DNA from: Desulfurococcus amylolyticus Z-533
GTDB lineage: Archaea; Thermoproteota; Thermoprotei_A; Sulfolobales; Desulfurococcaceae
Direction: 5' to 3'
Assembly (NCBI RefSeq): GCF_000513855.1
Contig: NZ_KI911318.1
Location: 62,001-126,000, forward strand
DNA length: 64,000 bases
A program made the translations under genes and the position numbers. The notes beneath the pieces are model-generated. The model was given only the letters and a program-made list of their open reading frames with translations. It was not told the origin of the DNA and ran no database searches. Below are positions 44,903 to 55,799 of the stretch, in pieces; within the stretch, counting starts at the first letter, position 1; the number at the start of each line of letters is the position of its first letter.

Positions 44903-47563
44903 TTATAGTCCACCTCCAAATATTTTCTCAATGACTCTATCTACGTTAACGGATTTACCATGGTCGCTCTTCATCGGGTCAACACCATCTTCACCATAGA
45001 GTAGCTGGACTATCTCACCTGTGGTAAGACGTACACTTCCATCATACTCCACCCTTAGGTCTTGTAACGCGTTTATTAAACGCCTCTGCATGTATCCAGA
45101 CTGGCTTGTCCTGACAGCCGTATCTATCAGCCCCTCTCTACCAGCCGCGGCATGGAAGAACATTTCAACAGGGTTTAATCCATGTACAAACCCGCTTGCT
45201 ATGAAACCCCTTGCCTCCGGACCCAGGTCTTCTGGCTTGAAGTGGGATAGTGCTCTCCCAAGGTAGCCCCTTGTAAGGCGCTTTCCTCTTACTGTCTGCT
45301 GTCCAAGTAGGGCGGCCATCTGGGTCAGATTGACTGGGTTTCCTCTCGCACCAGTTCTAGCCATGATTACAACGGGGTTGACTAGTGTAAAGTATGGTGT
45401 TATTACCTCGGCAACACTGTCAAGTAGCTTCTTGGATAATATATCAATTATTTCATCTTCCAGTGTCTCCTCAACTGTCTTACCTGGCCTTGCCAGTAGC
45501 TCTCCTCTCCTATACTTGGATATTAGTTCTTCAACCTCCTTTTTCTTCCCAGCTATTATCTCGCTTAACCGGTTCCTAGCCTCCTCTGGAAGCGTTAAAT
45601 GAGTATAGCTCATCGTTAAGCCGTATTTCTCCGACATCCTTATAAACATCTTATAGACTCTATCCATGAACATTCTCCCGTAGTCTTCACCATACTCCTT
45701 TATAAGCCAGTGAACTAGACTCTCTGGCTCCTCCCTCCCAATACTCGCCTTATCCAGTACGCCCTCAAGCAGTACGCCGTTCCTGATTATTACGAGGCTG
45801 TCGTGGGGGCAATCCTCATCAATACACCTTAATGCTGCAGCGCTCCCGATCTTCGAGTTCCTCTTGTAGTTGAAGTCCTTTGGGAGGAATAAGGAGACAA
45901 GCTGTTTACCGGTCCAGAGAGCGCGGGGCTTTAAGATTGCAGGCTCAGGTAACTCGCCCTTATAACCTGTCGAAGAGAGTAGGTCTACTACATCGTCTTT
46001 ATCCAGCAGTGTGGTCTTGCTGGTGAGGATATATGCTCCACTTATATAGTCTTGTAGACCACCTATTATAGGGCCTCCGTAACGTGGTGTGAGAATATGT
46101 CTCTCAACCAACATTAGTAGCCTTGCCTCAGCCCTGGCCTCCTCGCTTTGAGGTACATGTAGGTTCATCTCATCTCCATCGAAATCGGCATTGTATGGTG
46201 GGCACACGAGTAGGTTCAGCCTGAACGTCTTATATGGTAAGACCCTTACAACATGAGCCATAACAGATATCCTATGTAATGATGGCTGCCTATTGAACAA
46301 TACTATATCTCCATCCATTAAATGCCTCTCTACTATGAAGCCCGACTCCAGTGATTCAGCAGCTGCCTTCCTATCCACGAATTTCAGGCTTATTTTCCTC
46401 CCATCCGGTCTCACTATGTAGTTTGCTCCAGGCCATTTCTCTGGTCCATTCAACACCAGCTTACGCATTTCCTCGATGTTCCACGGCGTCACCCTCTCCG
46501 GTATTGTGAGTATCTTGGCAACGTCCTCGGGAACGCCGACCTCGTTTATGCTTAGGCTTGGATCGGGACTTATAACGGTTCTAGCCGAGAAATCTACTCT
46601 CTTACCTCTTAAGTTATTCCTGAACCTTCCCTCCTTGCCCTTCAGCCTCTGTGCTATACCCTTCAATGTCTTTCCACTTCTATGCTTAGCAACCGGTAAT
46701 CCTGGGGCCTCGTTGTCAAAGTACGTGGTTATATGGTATTGAAGTAGTTCCCATTCATCCTCTATGATCGCGCTTGGTGCTCCCCCCTCAACATGCTCCC
46801 TGAGCCTGTTATTTATCCTTACTATGTCAACAAGCTTATGTGTTAAGTCGTCCTCGCTTCTTATGCCTGTCTCTAAGAGTACTGATGGTCTCACGCTTCT
46901 AGGGGGTACTGGTAGTACTGTTAGAACCATCCATTCGGGTCTGGTATCATTCGGGTCTCCGCCAAGTAGTTTCACATCGTCATTCGGTATCTTCTCGAGT
47001 CTTCCACGCACCTCGCTTGGTGTTAGCTTTAAGAGCCCTCTCTCGGTTTGTTCATAGAATGTGTGGGGCTTCTCCAACTTTACCTTGTACTGCTTGGCAC
47101 CGCAATGTGGACATGTATCCGCTGTGCTCGCCCTCCGCCTAATGTATTCGTGGAACCTCTTAATTAAGTAGGGCGCTCCGAGTTCCTGGAGATCGCTTAA
47201 CAACCTCAAGTACTCGCCCTTCTCCTCCTCCGGTATCTTGAGTCTCCCGCAGTTTCTACATGTCGCCTTCAAATATATAAGTATCTGCTTTGCAAATCCA
47301 GCGTGTATAACGGGTTTAGCTAGCTCTATATGTCCGAAGTGACCTGGGCATGAATCCCTTGTATTACCGCAGATTGGACATGTTTCACCGGGCTCGATAG
47401 CTCCTAGTCTCCTATCCATTACGCCGCCATCTATAGGGGAGCCATCGTTATCATATACCTCGGAGGAGAAAATCTGGGTAACACTCATCTTCCTTATCTC
47501 GTCTGGCGAGAGTATCCCGAATTTTATACGTGATATCCTATTGGTAACTATCTTTGAGCTCAC
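44903..47563 (-). CDS. rpoA1: RNA polymerase subunit A' (Rpo1N)
   Basis: 886 residues. Zinc site [17 protein letters not shown] near 58; a second CPHCGAKQ near 149; catalytic Mg loop [22 protein letters not shown] near 458; the bridge-helix region [27 protein letters not shown] near 815. Start ATG, four-base overlap with RpoB. Confidence 0.97.
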   Translation of the reverse strand: MSSKIVTNRISRIKFGILSPDEIRKMSVTQIFSSEVYDNDGSPIDGGVMDRRLGAIEPGETCPICGNTRDSCPGHFGHIELAKPVIHAGFAKQILIYLKATCRNCGRLKIPEEEKGEYLRLLSDLQELGAPYLIKRFHEYIRRRASTADTCPHCGAKQYKVKLEKPHTFYEQTERGLLKLTPSEVRGRLEKIPNDDVKLLGGDPNDTRPEWMVLTVLPVPPRSVRPSVLLETGIRSEDDLTHKLVDIVRINNRLREHVEGGAPSAIIEDEWELLQYHITTYFDNEAPGLPVAKHRSGKTLKGIAQRLKGKEGRFRNNLRGKRVDFSARTVISPDPSLSINEVGVPEDVAKILTIPERVTPWNIEEMRKLVLNGPEKWPGANYIVRPDGRKISLKFVDRKAAAESLESGFIVERHLMDGDIVLFNRQPSLHRISVMAHVVRVLPYKTFRLNLLVCPPYNADFDGDEMNLHVPQSEEARAEARLLMLVERHILTPRYGGPIIGGLQDYISGAYILTSKTTLLDKDDVVDLLSSTGYKGELPEPAILKPRALWTGKQLVSLFLPKDFNYKRNSKIGSAAALRCIDEDCPHDSLVIIRNGVLLEGVLDKASIGREEPESLVHWLIKEYGEDYGRMFMDRVYKMFIRMSEKYGLTMSYTHLTLPEEARNRLSEIIAGKKKEVEELISKYRRGELLARPGKTVEETLEDEIIDILSKKLLDSVAEVITPYFTLVNPVVIMARTGARGNPVNLTQMAALLGQQTVRGKRLTRGYLGRALSHFKPEDLGPEARGFIASGFVHGLNPVEMFFHAAAGREGLIDTAVRTSQSGYMQRRLINALQDLRVEYDGSVRLTTGEIVQLLYGEDGVDPMKSDHGKSVNVDRVIEKIFGGGL

Positions 47564-50500
47564 TTACCACCACCCCTTGTAATGTCCTCAATTAGTAGAC
47601 GAGGCCTTATGCCCATGCTCATTAACTCCTGAAGCAGTAGTTTAAACGCGTATGAGACCTCAACGGGTTTCAATACTCCTTTCTCCTTATGTATTGGGCA
47701 CACGAATTTACCTTTGTTTCTATCATACCAACCCATCGAGCCGCATAGCTCGCATACATAAATTATAGTTGAGTCACTTCTATCCGTCATAGCCTCCTTG
47801 AGTAACAATGCAGAACCGTGCCCAATAAGGCAGTCAACCTCCATCTCACCCCATCTTAATCCACCGGCCCTTGAACGGCCTTCAGTGGGTTGCCTGGTTA
47901 GTATTTGGACTGGCCCCCTGGCTCTGGCATGTATTTTATCGCTTGCCATGTGGTGTAGTTTCTGATAATATACTATACCTATAAACACCGGTGTCTTGAT
48001 TAGCTCCCCTGTGCGGCCATCGTACATTGCCTCCTCGCCTGTATACGGATAACCATGTCTCCTCAGTATTATCTGGAGGTCTTCTATAGGGGTCTTATAG
48101 AAGGGGGTTCCATCAATGATGCGTCCCTCGAGGGCTGCTGCTTTCCCAGCTATGCTCTCCATCAACTGGGCTACGGTCATTCTGCTTGGGAATGCATGTG
48201 GATTAATTATCAGGTCCGGCGTTATGCCTTCCTCCGTGAAAGGCATATCGTATTGTGGTAGCAGCAAGCCGAGTACTCCCTTCTGCCCGTGCCTGGATGC
48301 AAACTTATCTCCTAGCTCCGGTATCCTGAGATCCCTTACCCTAACCTTTATTAGCTTATTCCCCTCGCTATCCATTGTGATTAAAACGGTGTCAACTATA
48401 CCTTTTTCCTCATGCCTCATGACTATACTTGTATCCTGACGTGTGAGTCCCCCTGCTTCGTATTCCTGGGTACTGAGGAATCTAGGAGGGCTGACCTTAC
48501 CTATTAATACATCCCCGCCTGACACCTGTGTTTCAGGGGCCACGATCCCGTCTTCCTCTAGTTTCTCATACGCCTTCTGCCCCCTATATCCCCTTACATT
48601 GGTTGATGGAATAGTTATCTCATCCTGTATTCCTCCAGGATACTTGTACTCAACGGTCGTGTATAGCCTGAAGAACGTGGACCTTGCTAATCCCCTTTCA
48701 ACACTACTCCTATTCATTATCAATGCATCCTCCATGTTGTATCCGGTGTACGTTAAGACAGCGACAACCATGTTTTGCCCAGCTGGCCTCTCATTATAGC
48801 CTATCACATTCATCATTCGTGTCTCTACCAGTGGTCTCTGGGGATAGTGTAGGAAGTGTCCTCTTGTATCCATTCTTCTCTGGAAGTTCGCCGCGTATAA
48901 TCCAAGGCTTTGCTTAGCCATTGCCGACTGATACATGTTTCTAGGACTCTGGTTGTGCTCTGGGTATGGTATAATCGAGGCGGTTATTCCAAGTATCGCG
49001 GGTATCCATATTTCCAGGTGTGTATGTTCAGCCGTGACATCACTGGGTTGCAGCGCTATATAGGCGTTTTCCTCTTCATCTGGATCCAGGTACTCTACTA
49101 TACCTTGCTTGACGAGGTCTTCGAAGGTCAGTTTTCCTTCACTGAGTAATTTAACATGCTCTCTTGTCAGCTTGGGTACTCCGTTTTCAATAACTATTAA
49201 TGGTCTCCGTATCCTTCCGGAATCAGTGTTTACCACTACTTCCTTGATATATTTATTGCCTATGTAAGCTACATTGACTTCGCTGCTTATTTTCCCGCTT
49301 CTCCTCAGCGATCTAATGGTCCTTGCTAATTCCTCTCCATCCTTATGGTAACCTATTAGTTTACCATTCAGGAATACCTTGCACCATCCGGAGTATTTCT
49401 CGCTTATTTCACTGGCTTTAGAGACATCCTCACTAATCATATCTATGAGACCCTTATGGATCTTCCCGTCTATAGTACGCGTTGAGACGATAGGTACTAC
49501 ACCAATCCTGTATAGTAGTGCTTCAATCTCCTTGTCATCTATTCCGACACTAACATTAGTCATCAATGCCAGGTTTTTAACAAGTCCTATGTTAGCTCCC
49601 TCTGGTGTTTCAAACGGGCACATTCTACCCCATTGCGTTCCATGTAGCTCTCTTGCCTCGAAATGTGGTTGCCCTCTTGCCAGTGGGGAGACAACTCTCC
49701 TTAAGTGGCTCAATGTACTCAGCATGTTGGTTCTATCAAGTAGCTGGCTCACACCTGTCCTGCCGCCGGGCCAGTTTCCAGTGGCCATCGCATGTTGGAT
49801 TCTATCCGTTATTATGCTTGGCTTGAACACCATTTTTAAATCTATTTTCTTGGTTTTAGCGAGTTGTTTTTCTATCCCTTCCTTTATCTCTCTAGCGAAA
49901 CCCATCATTGCAGCTCTTAGGAGCACTGCAAGCATGTCGCCGGCGAGTTTCAGCCTCTTGTTTCTATAATGGTCTTTATCATCTGGCTCCCTATAATCTA
50001 GCTGCAGCTCTATTATCCTTGATATCATCTGTCCTATGAAGACGGCTTTCTTAAGCCTTGTTTCAGGAGAAGAGTCGATGCCTATATGTGGTAGAAGCCT
50101 TTCATCAAGGAGCCTCTCCGCTCTCAGTATTCTCTCTTCCCTGGGTCTCCCAATGATGAATTTCGAGGCAATGAAGTCTAGTGCCTCCTCTATAACCTTC
50201 CTCCTGTATTCCTCCTTGAGCCTCCTTACCTCCTCCTCACTAGCGCCCTCTGGTATTTCCAGCTTGGGGAGTATTTCCTGTACCTGGAGTATGGAGGGGA
50301 GTAGATAGGTTTGTATCTCCGGCTTCAGGCTAGTGGAATATAGTATTTCCGCCTCACTGGCGAGTCCCAGGGCGATCATCAGTATAAGGGCTGGGAACTT
50401 ATGTCCTTGGAAACTAGCGTAGAAGACTCCATCCTTTCTCCTTTCAATAATTAGTTGACTCCTCCGTCCTCTTGACACACTGGTTACCTTAGCTACATGT

Positions 50501-51060
50501 GTTACGCTGCTTCCCTCCGGCATGACATCGACGATGATATTGTTGCTTGCCAGATCCTCCTGGGCCACTATAACTTTCTCGCTTCCATTAATTATGAAGT
50601 AGCCACCTGGGTCCCTGGGATCCTCTCCATTTTCGATAAGCTCCTGTGGTGTTAGCTTACTTAATGGGTCGATGCTCGATTTCAACATTACGGGTAGATC
50701 CATTAGCTTCAGTTCCTGCTCCCTAGTGTAGCCGCTTTCATCCTCTATCCTTACTGATACATATATCGGGGTAGCATAGGTTAAATTCCTCAGGCGGCAC
50801 TCCATAGGGGTTTTAGACTCCTCTATCCCTTCTACACTGGTCCATTTAGGAGAATCTATCCTGTATTTCTCGATGACGAGTTTTATTTTATTCGTTATTA
50901 TTATTTCTTTGAACTCCTCGAGGATGGATGGAAGGATCTCCTTTATAAACCTCTCATAACTATCCAGGTGCTGTCTAACAAGCCCCTTTTCCTCGAAATA
51001 CTTTCTCATTACAATCCATAAATCATCTGGTGACAGTGTTTCCTGACTACTAATATTCAA
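47560..51060 (-). CDS. rpoB: RNA polymerase subunit B (Rpo2)
   Basis: Second-largest subunit, 1166 residues in one piece (not split into B'/B''). [22 protein letters not shown] near 151, [20 protein letters not shown] near 483, [14 protein letters not shown]-like [28 protein letters not shown] near 912, and C-terminal zinc [10 protein letters not shown] near 1101. Follows RpoH by eight bases. Confidence 0.97.
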   Translation of the reverse strand: MNISSQETLSPDDLWIVMRKYFEEKGLVRQHLDSYERFIKEILPSILEEFKEIIITNKIKLVIEKYRIDSPKWTSVEGIEESKTPMECRLRNLTYATPIYVSVRIEDESGYTREQELKLMDLPVMLKSSIDPLSKLTPQELIENGEDPRDPGGYFIINGSEKVIVAQEDLASNNIIVDVMPEGSSVTHVAKVTSVSRGRRSQLIIERRKDGVFYASFQGHKFPALILMIALGLASEAEILYSTSLKPEIQTYLLPSILQVQEILPKLEIPEGASEEEVRRLKEEYRRKVIEEALDFIASKFIIGRPREERILRAERLLDERLLPHIGIDSSPETRLKKAVFIGQMISRIIELQLDYREPDDKDHYRNKRLKLAGDMLAVLLRAAMMGFAREIKEGIEKQLAKTKKIDLKMVFKPSIITDRIQHAMATGNWPGGRTGVSQLLDRTNMLSTLSHLRRVVSPLARGQPHFEARELHGTQWGRMCPFETPEGANIGLVKNLALMTNVSVGIDDKEIEALLYRIGVVPIVSTRTIDGKIHKGLIDMISEDVSKASEISEKYSGWCKVFLNGKLIGYHKDGEELARTIRSLRRSGKISSEVNVAYIGNKYIKEVVVNTDSGRIRRPLIVIENGVPKLTREHVKLLSEGKLTFEDLVKQGIVEYLDPDEEENAYIALQPSDVTAEHTHLEIWIPAILGITASIIPYPEHNQSPRNMYQSAMAKQSLGLYAANFQRRMDTRGHFLHYPQRPLVETRMMNVIGYNERPAGQNMVVAVLTYTGYNMEDALIMNRSSVERGLARSTFFRLYTTVEYKYPGGIQDEITIPSTNVRGYRGQKAYEKLEEDGIVAPETQVSGGDVLIGKVSPPRFLSTQEYEAGGLTRQDTSIVMRHEEKGIVDTVLITMDSEGNKLIKVRVRDLRIPELGDKFASRHGQKGVLGLLLPQYDMPFTEEGITPDLIINPHAFPSRMTVAQLMESIAGKAAALEGRIIDGTPFYKTPIEDLQIILRRHGYPYTGEEAMYDGRTGELIKTPVFIGIVYYQKLHHMASDKIHARARGPVQILTRQPTEGRSRAGGLRWGEMEVDCLIGHGSALLLKEAMTDRSDSTIIYVCELCGSMGWYDRNKGKFVCPIHKEKGVLKPVEVSYAFKLLLQELMSMGIRPRLLIEDITRGGGK

Positions 51061-51068
51061 TCAGGGAT

Positions 51069-51320
51069 TCACCTCGTGACATCAACTATCACATACCTAT
51101 AGGTAACGAACTCTCCGGCTGTAGGGCTCTTCCTTATTATTCTAACAATATCGCCTGGCCTTGCACCAATAGCTTTAATTACTGGATCGTTGATCGATAT
51201 CCACGGGAGTTGCCACGGCTCCACACCCAGCTTTTTCAATACCTCATATGCCTCTTCTGGTGTTAGGGTTTCATGCTTCGGTACTAACTCGTGTTCCAGG
51301 ATATTGATTTTCTTATTCAT
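51069..51320 (-). CDS. rpoH: RNA polymerase subunit H (Rpo5)
   Basis: 83 residues. [68 protein letters not shown] is essentially the complete archaeal H subunit. GGGTGTT precedes the ATG by six bases. First gene of the RNA polymerase operon. Confidence 0.97.
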   Translation of the reverse strand: MNKKINILEHELVPKHETLTPEEAYEVLKKLGVEPWQLPWISINDPVIKAIGARPGDIVRIIRKSPTAGEFVTYRYVIVDVTR

Positions 51321-51389
51321 AAGTAAACACCCAAAGCTATATATGTTCTATACTTTTTTCTAAACCTATTTCTAGAAATCGTTAAACGA

Positions 51390-51397
51390 TTTTTAAA
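51390..51397 (-). promoter_or_regulatory. Promoter of the RpoH-B-A'-A'' operon
   Basis: Minus strand ATCTTTAAAAATCG lies 70 bases before the RpoH ATG; predicts a start near 51368 and a ~48-nt leader. A second AT-rich site near 51340 would be too close to the start codon. Confidence 0.5.
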
Positions 51398-51421
51398 GAT
51401 AATGCCCATTATATCAACTCA

Positions 51422-51444
51422 TTTTTTCCACTATTGGGAAAAAA
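51422..51444 (-). terminator. T-rich inverted repeat after tRNA-Ala
   Basis: TTTTTTCC and GGAAAAAA are inverted with a 7-nt loop. On the transcribed strand the sequence after the tRNA starts CTTTTTT, i.e. an oligo-T run right behind the mature 3' end. Archaeal termination is mostly driven by such runs; the hairpin may be incidental. Confidence 0.4.
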
Positions 51445-51445
51445 G

Positions 51446-51519
51446 TGGACCGGCCGGGACTTGAACCCGGGACCTCTCGGATGCCAACCGAGCGCTCTTC
51501 CAGGCTGAGCTACCGGCCC
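51446..51519 (-). tRNA. tRNA-Ala (GGC)
   Basis: 74 nt, minus strand. Acceptor GGGCCGG/CCGGTCC with the G3-U70 wobble pair that is the identity element for AlaRS, discriminator A, anticodon loop TTGGCAT with GGC, T-arm CCGGG-TTCAAGT-CCCGG. No intron. Confidence 0.96.
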
Positions 51520-51546
51520 ACCGCTTTTAGATTAATGATTCAAGGG

Positions 51547-51554
51547 GTTTTAAG
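51547..51554 (-). promoter_or_regulatory. TATA box for tRNA-Ala
   Basis: CTTAAAAC on the minus strand, 28 bases before the tRNA 5' end; start predicted ~6 bases upstream of the mature end. Confidence 0.5.
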
Positions 51555-51670
51555 ATTTTCCTAGGCAGTTGCTCTCAGGGAAAAAATAAATATTTGAAGG
51601 GAGATATGGGATGTCTAGTATTATTTATAGCTATAGTGTTTAACCGTATCAAAGCTTATGGGTGTGTATC

Positions 51671-52855
51671 TTGGCTGATATCATCGACGAGCTCATTAGG
51701 AAGCGAGGATTTGCATCAAGGATATTTAGGAACAGAGAGGTCCTCCACCCAGACTACATACCTGATACTCTGCCCCATAGAGAAAACGAGATCAGGAGGC
51801 TTGCAGAGCATCTTCTTGTTTCTGCACAGGGTATGAGGCCCAGTAATGTCCTAATCTATGGTTTAACAGGTACTGGTAAAACCGTTGTGGTGAAGTATGT
51901 CGTATCCAAGCTCAAGGAGAAGGCATCATCATTGAATAAGAGGCTTGACTACGCTTATGTTAACACGAGGAAGCTTGACACAACCTATAGGGTGATAGCT
52001 AGTATAGCTCAAAGCATCGGGTTAAGGGTGCCCCACACCGGGCTAGCGATAAGTGAAGTATATAGAAGATATATTAATGCGTTGGATAGCTGGGGAGGCC
52101 TCCACATAATCGTCTTAGACGAGGTGGATTACTATGTTAAGCGTGAAGGAGATGATCTAATATACAAGCTTGTGAGAGCCAATGAGGAATTAAGCAAGGC
52201 TAAGATAGTCTTGATCGGTATAACAAACGACGTCAACTTCGTCGAGAACCTTGATCCAAGGGTTAGGTCTAGTATGGGGGAGATAGAGATGGTTTTCCCG
52301 CCATATAATGCCGAGCAATTATTCACCATATTGAAGCAGAGGGCTGAACTAGCGTTCAATCAGGGCGTAATAGAGGATGGTGTGATATCATACTGTTCAG
52401 CCCTGGCTGCGAGAGAACATGGAGATGCAAGGAGAGCGCTGGATTTACTCAGAGTGTCCGGTGAAATAGCTGAAAGAGAAGGTGCTGAGAGGGTTACAAT
52501 AGAGCATGTGAAGAAAGCCACCCTTGAGATCGAGGAGGGCAGGATATACCAGAGCGTCGTCACGCTACCTCTTCACCAGAAGCTCGTGTTGAAGAAGATA
52601 GTGGAGCTTGTTGAGGCCAAGGAATCCACGACAACCGGGGAAGTATATACAGCATACTCCAATATAATGAGGAACCTTAAATACGAGCCGCTCTCTCTGC
52701 GCAGGATCAGTGAGATTATTTCACAACTAGATATGATGGGGCTGATTATCTCAGAGGTGGTTAATAGAGGCAAATATGGTATCACGAGGATAATAAAGAT
52801 AAGAAAGGATATGCTCCCAGTCATTAAGGATGCATTAAAGGATGTTGAAGCATAG
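51671..52855 (+). CDS. cdc6: Orc1/Cdc6 replication initiator
   Basis: AAA+ origin-binding protein, 394 residues. NREVLHPDYIPDTLPHRENEI near 20, Walker A GLTGTGKT (63-70), Walker B IVLDEVD near 147, sensor 1 IGITNDVNF near 185, sensor 2 GDARRALDLLR near 255, and a C-terminal winged helix (~310-394) ending with TRIIKI. The start at TTG 51671 is six bases after GGGTG; a GTG nine bases upstream is inside that site. No clear origin-recognition repeats are seen in the 150 bases upstream. Confidence 0.93.
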   Translation: MADIIDELIRKRGFASRIFRNREVLHPDYIPDTLPHRENEIRRLAEHLLVSAQGMRPSNVLIYGLTGTGKTVVVKYVVSKLKEKASSLNKRLDYAYVNTRKLDTTYRVIASIAQSIGLRVPHTGLAISEVYRRYINALDSWGGLHIIVLDEVDYYVKREGDDLIYKLVRANEELSKAKIVLIGITNDVNFVENLDPRVRSSMGEIEMVFPPYNAEQLFTILKQRAELAFNQGVIEDGVISYCSALAAREHGDARRALDLLRVSGEIAEREGAERVTIEHVKKATLEIEEGRIYQSVVTLPLHQKLVLKKIVELVEAKESTTTGEVYTAYSNIMRNLKYEPLSLRRISEIISQLDMMGLIISEVVNRGKYGITRIIKIRKDMLPVIKDALKDVEA

Positions 52856-52872
52856 CCATCAAGTGTTTCATA

Positions 52873-53442
52873 ATGACTAAACACTGTTGTATCATAGAGG
52901 CCTATGACGACGGGTTTTTCCCTCCCGAATTCAAGGGCGGGAGGGGAGACACCTTTATAGTAGGGGTTAAAACCAGTGGTTTCAGAGTTCTCGATATAGC
53001 TGTTTCAAGAGTACTTGTCGACGGTGGAGAAACATATAAGAGGATAGTGGAGATGTCGGGGCTTCTAAACGGTGAACTCATAATGCTTGACGGCGTAACT
53101 TATGCAGGGTTCGATGTCGTAGATCCCTTTCTACTTCACAGCGAAACAGGGAAGCCCGTTGTAGCGGTTCAACTATATCCCTTAAACCTTGAGAGAGTTA
53201 GGTCAGCATTGCTAAAGCATTTTCCAGATGGGGAGGAAAGGTTTAGGGTGGTGAGGAATTATTATGAGAGTCTTATCCCAATTGAGACGGCGTGGAGAAT
53301 AATACAGGTAATGGCTGTGGGAATAGATCTAGGTAGGGTAGTAAGAGTCTTAAGGCATGTATGTATATATAGCCCTGAGCCAGAGCCCCTTAGAATAGCT
53401 GATAAGATAGCATCCTCTCTCTCGAAACTATTCATCTCCTAG
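52873..53442 (+). CDS. DUF99 family protein (endonuclease V-like fold)
   Basis: 189 residues, archaeal COG1628. AYDDGFFPP near 10 with the DDG pattern, GDTFIVGVKTSGFRVLDIAVSRVLVDGGETY, MLDGVTYAGFDVVDP near 73 and PVVAVQLYPLNLERVRSALLKHFPDGEERF. The fold resembles endonuclease V, with conserved Asp residues, but activity is not established. Same strand as Cdc6, 17 bases after it, so likely co-transcribed. Confidence 0.87.
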   Translation: MTKHCCIIEAYDDGFFPPEFKGGRGDTFIVGVKTSGFRVLDIAVSRVLVDGGETYKRIVEMSGLLNGELIMLDGVTYAGFDVVDPFLLHSETGKPVVAVQLYPLNLERVRSALLKHFPDGEERFRVVRNYYESLIPIETAWRIIQVMAVGIDLGRVVRVLRHVCIYSPEPEPLRIADKIASSLSKLFIS

Positions 53443-53457
53443 TCCAGGGGAACACGG

Positions 53458-53502
53458 GTTACAACCGAAAGCCTCGCCCTTTAGGACAGGGATGAGGTCA
53501 GA
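53458..53502 (+). mobile_element. IS605-like end relic hairpin
   Basis: GGTTACAACCGAAAGCCTCG then CCCT-loop-AGGG-AT-GAGG and TCAG. It matches the left part of the relic at 19328 over ~20 identical bases; stem positions differ in a compensatory way (CCCT:AGGG here, TCC:GGA there). Only ~45 bases remain, between DUF99 and PEPCK, so this is a minimal footprint with no gene. Confidence 0.5.
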
Positions 53503-53546
53503 TGTTTTATTAATTTTGTAAATATATTATGATACGGGGAACATAT

Positions 53547-55439
53547 ATGGATACTTACATGGATGATATGCTTACCCGTCTCTCCAGATATGCTAGCAGA
53601 GAATCCATTGAGAGAATCTCGAGGATAAATAATAGAAAACTCATTGAATGGATTACAGAGGTCGCGGAGCTTCTCGAGCCCAGCTCCATATTCGTTAACA
53701 CTGGTACAAAGGAGGATCTAGAGTATATTAGGAGACGGGCTATTGAGAAAGGAGAGGAGATACCCAGTAAATACAATCCGCTCCACACGGTTCACTTCGA
53801 TGGCGTGTTTGATTTAGCAAGGGATAGGGAGAATACTAGGATTCTCACTGTGGGTGGTACATCTATCTCGATGATTAATACCAGGGATAGAGAGGAGGGC
53901 TTGAGGGAACTTAGGGAGATATATAAGGGTATAATGAAGGGTAAGGAGATGTATATAGGGTTCTACTGCTTCGGTCCAAAAGATTCATCGTTCACACTCT
54001 ACGGTGTTCAGGTGACTGATTCAGCGTATGTCATGCATAGTGAGAATATACTCTACAGGGTATGCTACGATGTATTTGTTGAGAAAGGCGAGTCACTAAG
54101 ATACATGAGGTTCCTCCATAGTACAGGAGAATTGAACGAGTATGGATGGAGTAAGAATGTGTCGAAGAGAAGGATCTACGTGGATCTGTTGGAGAATATG
54201 ACATACAGCGTTAACACCCAGTATGCTGGAAACACAGTGGGATTAAAGAAGCTCTCATTAAGGCTCTGCGTCTACCAGGGGTACAGGGAGGGATGGCTCT
54301 GCGAGCATATGTTCATAGTTGGAGTCAAGGGGCCGGGTGATAGAGTATCATATTTCACGGGCGCATTCCCAGCTGGATGCGGTAAGACCTCTACAGCATT
54401 AATAGCTGATACCGTGGTCGGGGATGATTTAGCAATAATAAGAAACGTTAATGGTGAGGCAAGGGGAGTGAACCCTGAAGTAGGCATGTTTGGAATAATT
54501 GATGGAGTCAACCCCGTGGATGACCCCGAGATATATAGGATACTTACATCTAGGGATACAGAGGTCATATTTGCAAATGTCCTTCTAACAGAAGACGGTG
54601 AAGTATGGTGGAATGGCAAGACTAGTGAGCCCAGGAAGGGAATAAACTATGCCGGCGAATGGTGGCTGGGTAAACTGGATGAAAAGGGTAAGCCTGTACC
54701 ACCATCTCATCCAAACGCCAGGTTCACAACCAGTATATTCTACCTGAGTAAGGTGGACCCCAGGATAAATGACCCTATTGGTGTACCGGTTCACGGTATG
54801 ATCTTTGGCGGAAGAGACTCAGATACATGGGTGCCTGTGGAGGAGGCGTTTAACTGGGTTCATGGAATAGTCACAAAGGCTGCATCACTGGAATCCGAGA
54901 GAACCACGGCTGTGCTCGGCAAGGCCGGCGAAAGAGAGTTCAATCCATTTGCTATACTGGACTTCCTCTCAATATCACCAGGGGACTTCATAAACCTACA
55001 CTTTAAATTCGGCGAGGAATTAACCAGAGAGCCGAGGATATATGGTGTCAACTACTTCCTCAGGGATGATAAAGGAAGGTACCTGACTGAGAAAGTGGAT
55101 AAAAGAGTATGGTTAAAATGGATGGAGCTCAGGGCAAACAATGACGTGGATGCATTGGAGACTCCTACAGGCTTCATACCGTTGTATGATGACCTGGCTG
55201 AATTATTCAGGAGGGAGCTCAATAAGGAGTTTCCCGTGGAGCTATATGAGAAACTCTTCACGATAAGGGTGGGTAAGCACCTCGAGAAAGCGGAGAGAAT
55301 ATATAGGATATATTATGAGAAAACACCTGAAACACCCAGGTTATTCTTCGACACGTTATTAGAGCATAAGAGAAGGCTTAAGCAGGCACTGGATAAATAT
55401 GGCTCGTTGATCCCACCGTCCAAGTTAGATAGGAGATGA
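53547..55439 (+). CDS. pckG: Phosphoenolpyruvate carboxykinase (GTP)
   Basis: 630 residues from ATG 53547, in place of an ATG six codons upstream, because GGGGA precedes it and a TATA-like TTTTATTAA (53506-53514) predicts a start near 53536. GTP-type P-loop and reactive cysteine in PAGCGKTS near 274-281, VGDDLAII near 296, PHPNARF-like SHPNARFTTS near 392, and VFGGRDSDT-like IFGGRDSDT near 413. Converts oxaloacetate and PEP; in amino-acid-degrading archaea it serves gluconeogenesis or anaplerosis. Confidence 0.96.
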   Translation: MDTYMDDMLTRLSRYASRESIERISRINNRKLIEWITEVAELLEPSSIFVNTGTKEDLEYIRRRAIEKGEEIPSKYNPLHTVHFDGVFDLARDRENTRILTVGGTSISMINTRDREEGLRELREIYKGIMKGKEMYIGFYCFGPKDSSFTLYGVQVTDSAYVMHSENILYRVCYDVFVEKGESLRYMRFLHSTGELNEYGWSKNVSKRRIYVDLLENMTYSVNTQYAGNTVGLKKLSLRLCVYQGYREGWLCEHMFIVGVKGPGDRVSYFTGAFPAGCGKTSTALIADTVVGDDLAIIRNVNGEARGVNPEVGMFGIIDGVNPVDDPEIYRILTSRDTEVIFANVLLTEDGEVWWNGKTSEPRKGINYAGEWWLGKLDEKGKPVPPSHPNARFTTSIFYLSKVDPRINDPIGVPVHGMIFGGRDSDTWVPVEEAFNWVHGIVTKAASLESERTTAVLGKAGEREFNPFAILDFLSISPGDFINLHFKFGEELTREPRIYGVNYFLRDDKGRYLTEKVDKRVWLKWMELRANNDVDALETPTGFIPLYDDLAELFRRELNKEFPVELYEKLFTIRVGKHLEKAERIYRIYYEKTPETPRLFFDTLLEHKRRLKQALDKYGSLIPPSKLDRR

Positions 55440-55477
55440 AAGGAAAAAGATGGTTCACCGGTTTAAGGCGGGTAATG

Positions 55478-55551
55478 CGGGCCCGCCGGGATTTGAACCC
55501 GGGACCTACGGGTTAAAAGCCCGCCGCTCTACCAAGCTGAGCTACGGGCCC
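55478..55551 (-). tRNA. tRNA-Lys (TTT)
   Basis: 74 nt, minus strand. Acceptor GGGCCCG/CGGGCCC, discriminator G, anticodon loop CTTTTAA, T-arm CCGGG-TTCAAAT-CCCGG. No intron. Its promoter TTTTAAAA is at 55581-55588. Confidence 0.96.
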
Positions 55552-55580
55552 AACTATTTTCATGGAATATTGGACAGGGA

Positions 55581-55612
55581 TTTTAAAAGTATTGCTTTAG
55601 GAATCTTTAAAA
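55581..55612. promoter_or_regulatory. Divergent TATA boxes for tRNA-Lys and tRNA-Gln
   Basis: TTTTAAAA at 55581-55588 (for tRNA-Lys, minus strand) and TTTAAAA at 55606-55612 (for tRNA-Gln, plus strand) lie 30-31 bases from their respective tRNA 5' ends. The 91-base gap holds only these two promoters. Confidence 0.55.
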
Positions 55613-55642
55613 CCCCTGGTACCCCTTAGTAAGTAATGAAGT

Positions 55643-55715
55643 AGCCGGGTCGTCTAGCGGCCAAGGATGCGGGGCTCTGGCCCCCGTGACCGGGGTTCGA
55701 ATCCCCGCCCGGCTA
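55643..55715 (+). tRNA. tRNA-Gln (CTG)
   Basis: 73 nt, plus strand. Acceptor AGCCGGG/CCCGGCT with the A1-T72 pair, discriminator A, anticodon loop CTCTGGC with CTG at 55677-55679, T-arm CGGGG-TTCGAAT-CCCCG. No intron. Divergent from tRNA-Lys. Confidence 0.95.
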
Positions 55716-55799
55716 CCTCTCTATTTTTCATGGCACTATTGAATACTAGCCTAGGAATGAAAATATAAAAAAGTATTAAAGATGCGTGTTTGAGATGTT

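Noticed and set aside
51520-51661. Replication origin beside cdc6
   Set aside because: No repeated ORB-like GGAAAC-type motifs or long AT-rich unwinding tract seen; the TTTTTTCC/GGAAAAAA pair is better explained as the tRNA-Ala trailer.
54861-55051. Small minus-strand frame in PEPCK
   Set aside because: Antisense to the conserved PEPCK C-terminal region; no independent support.
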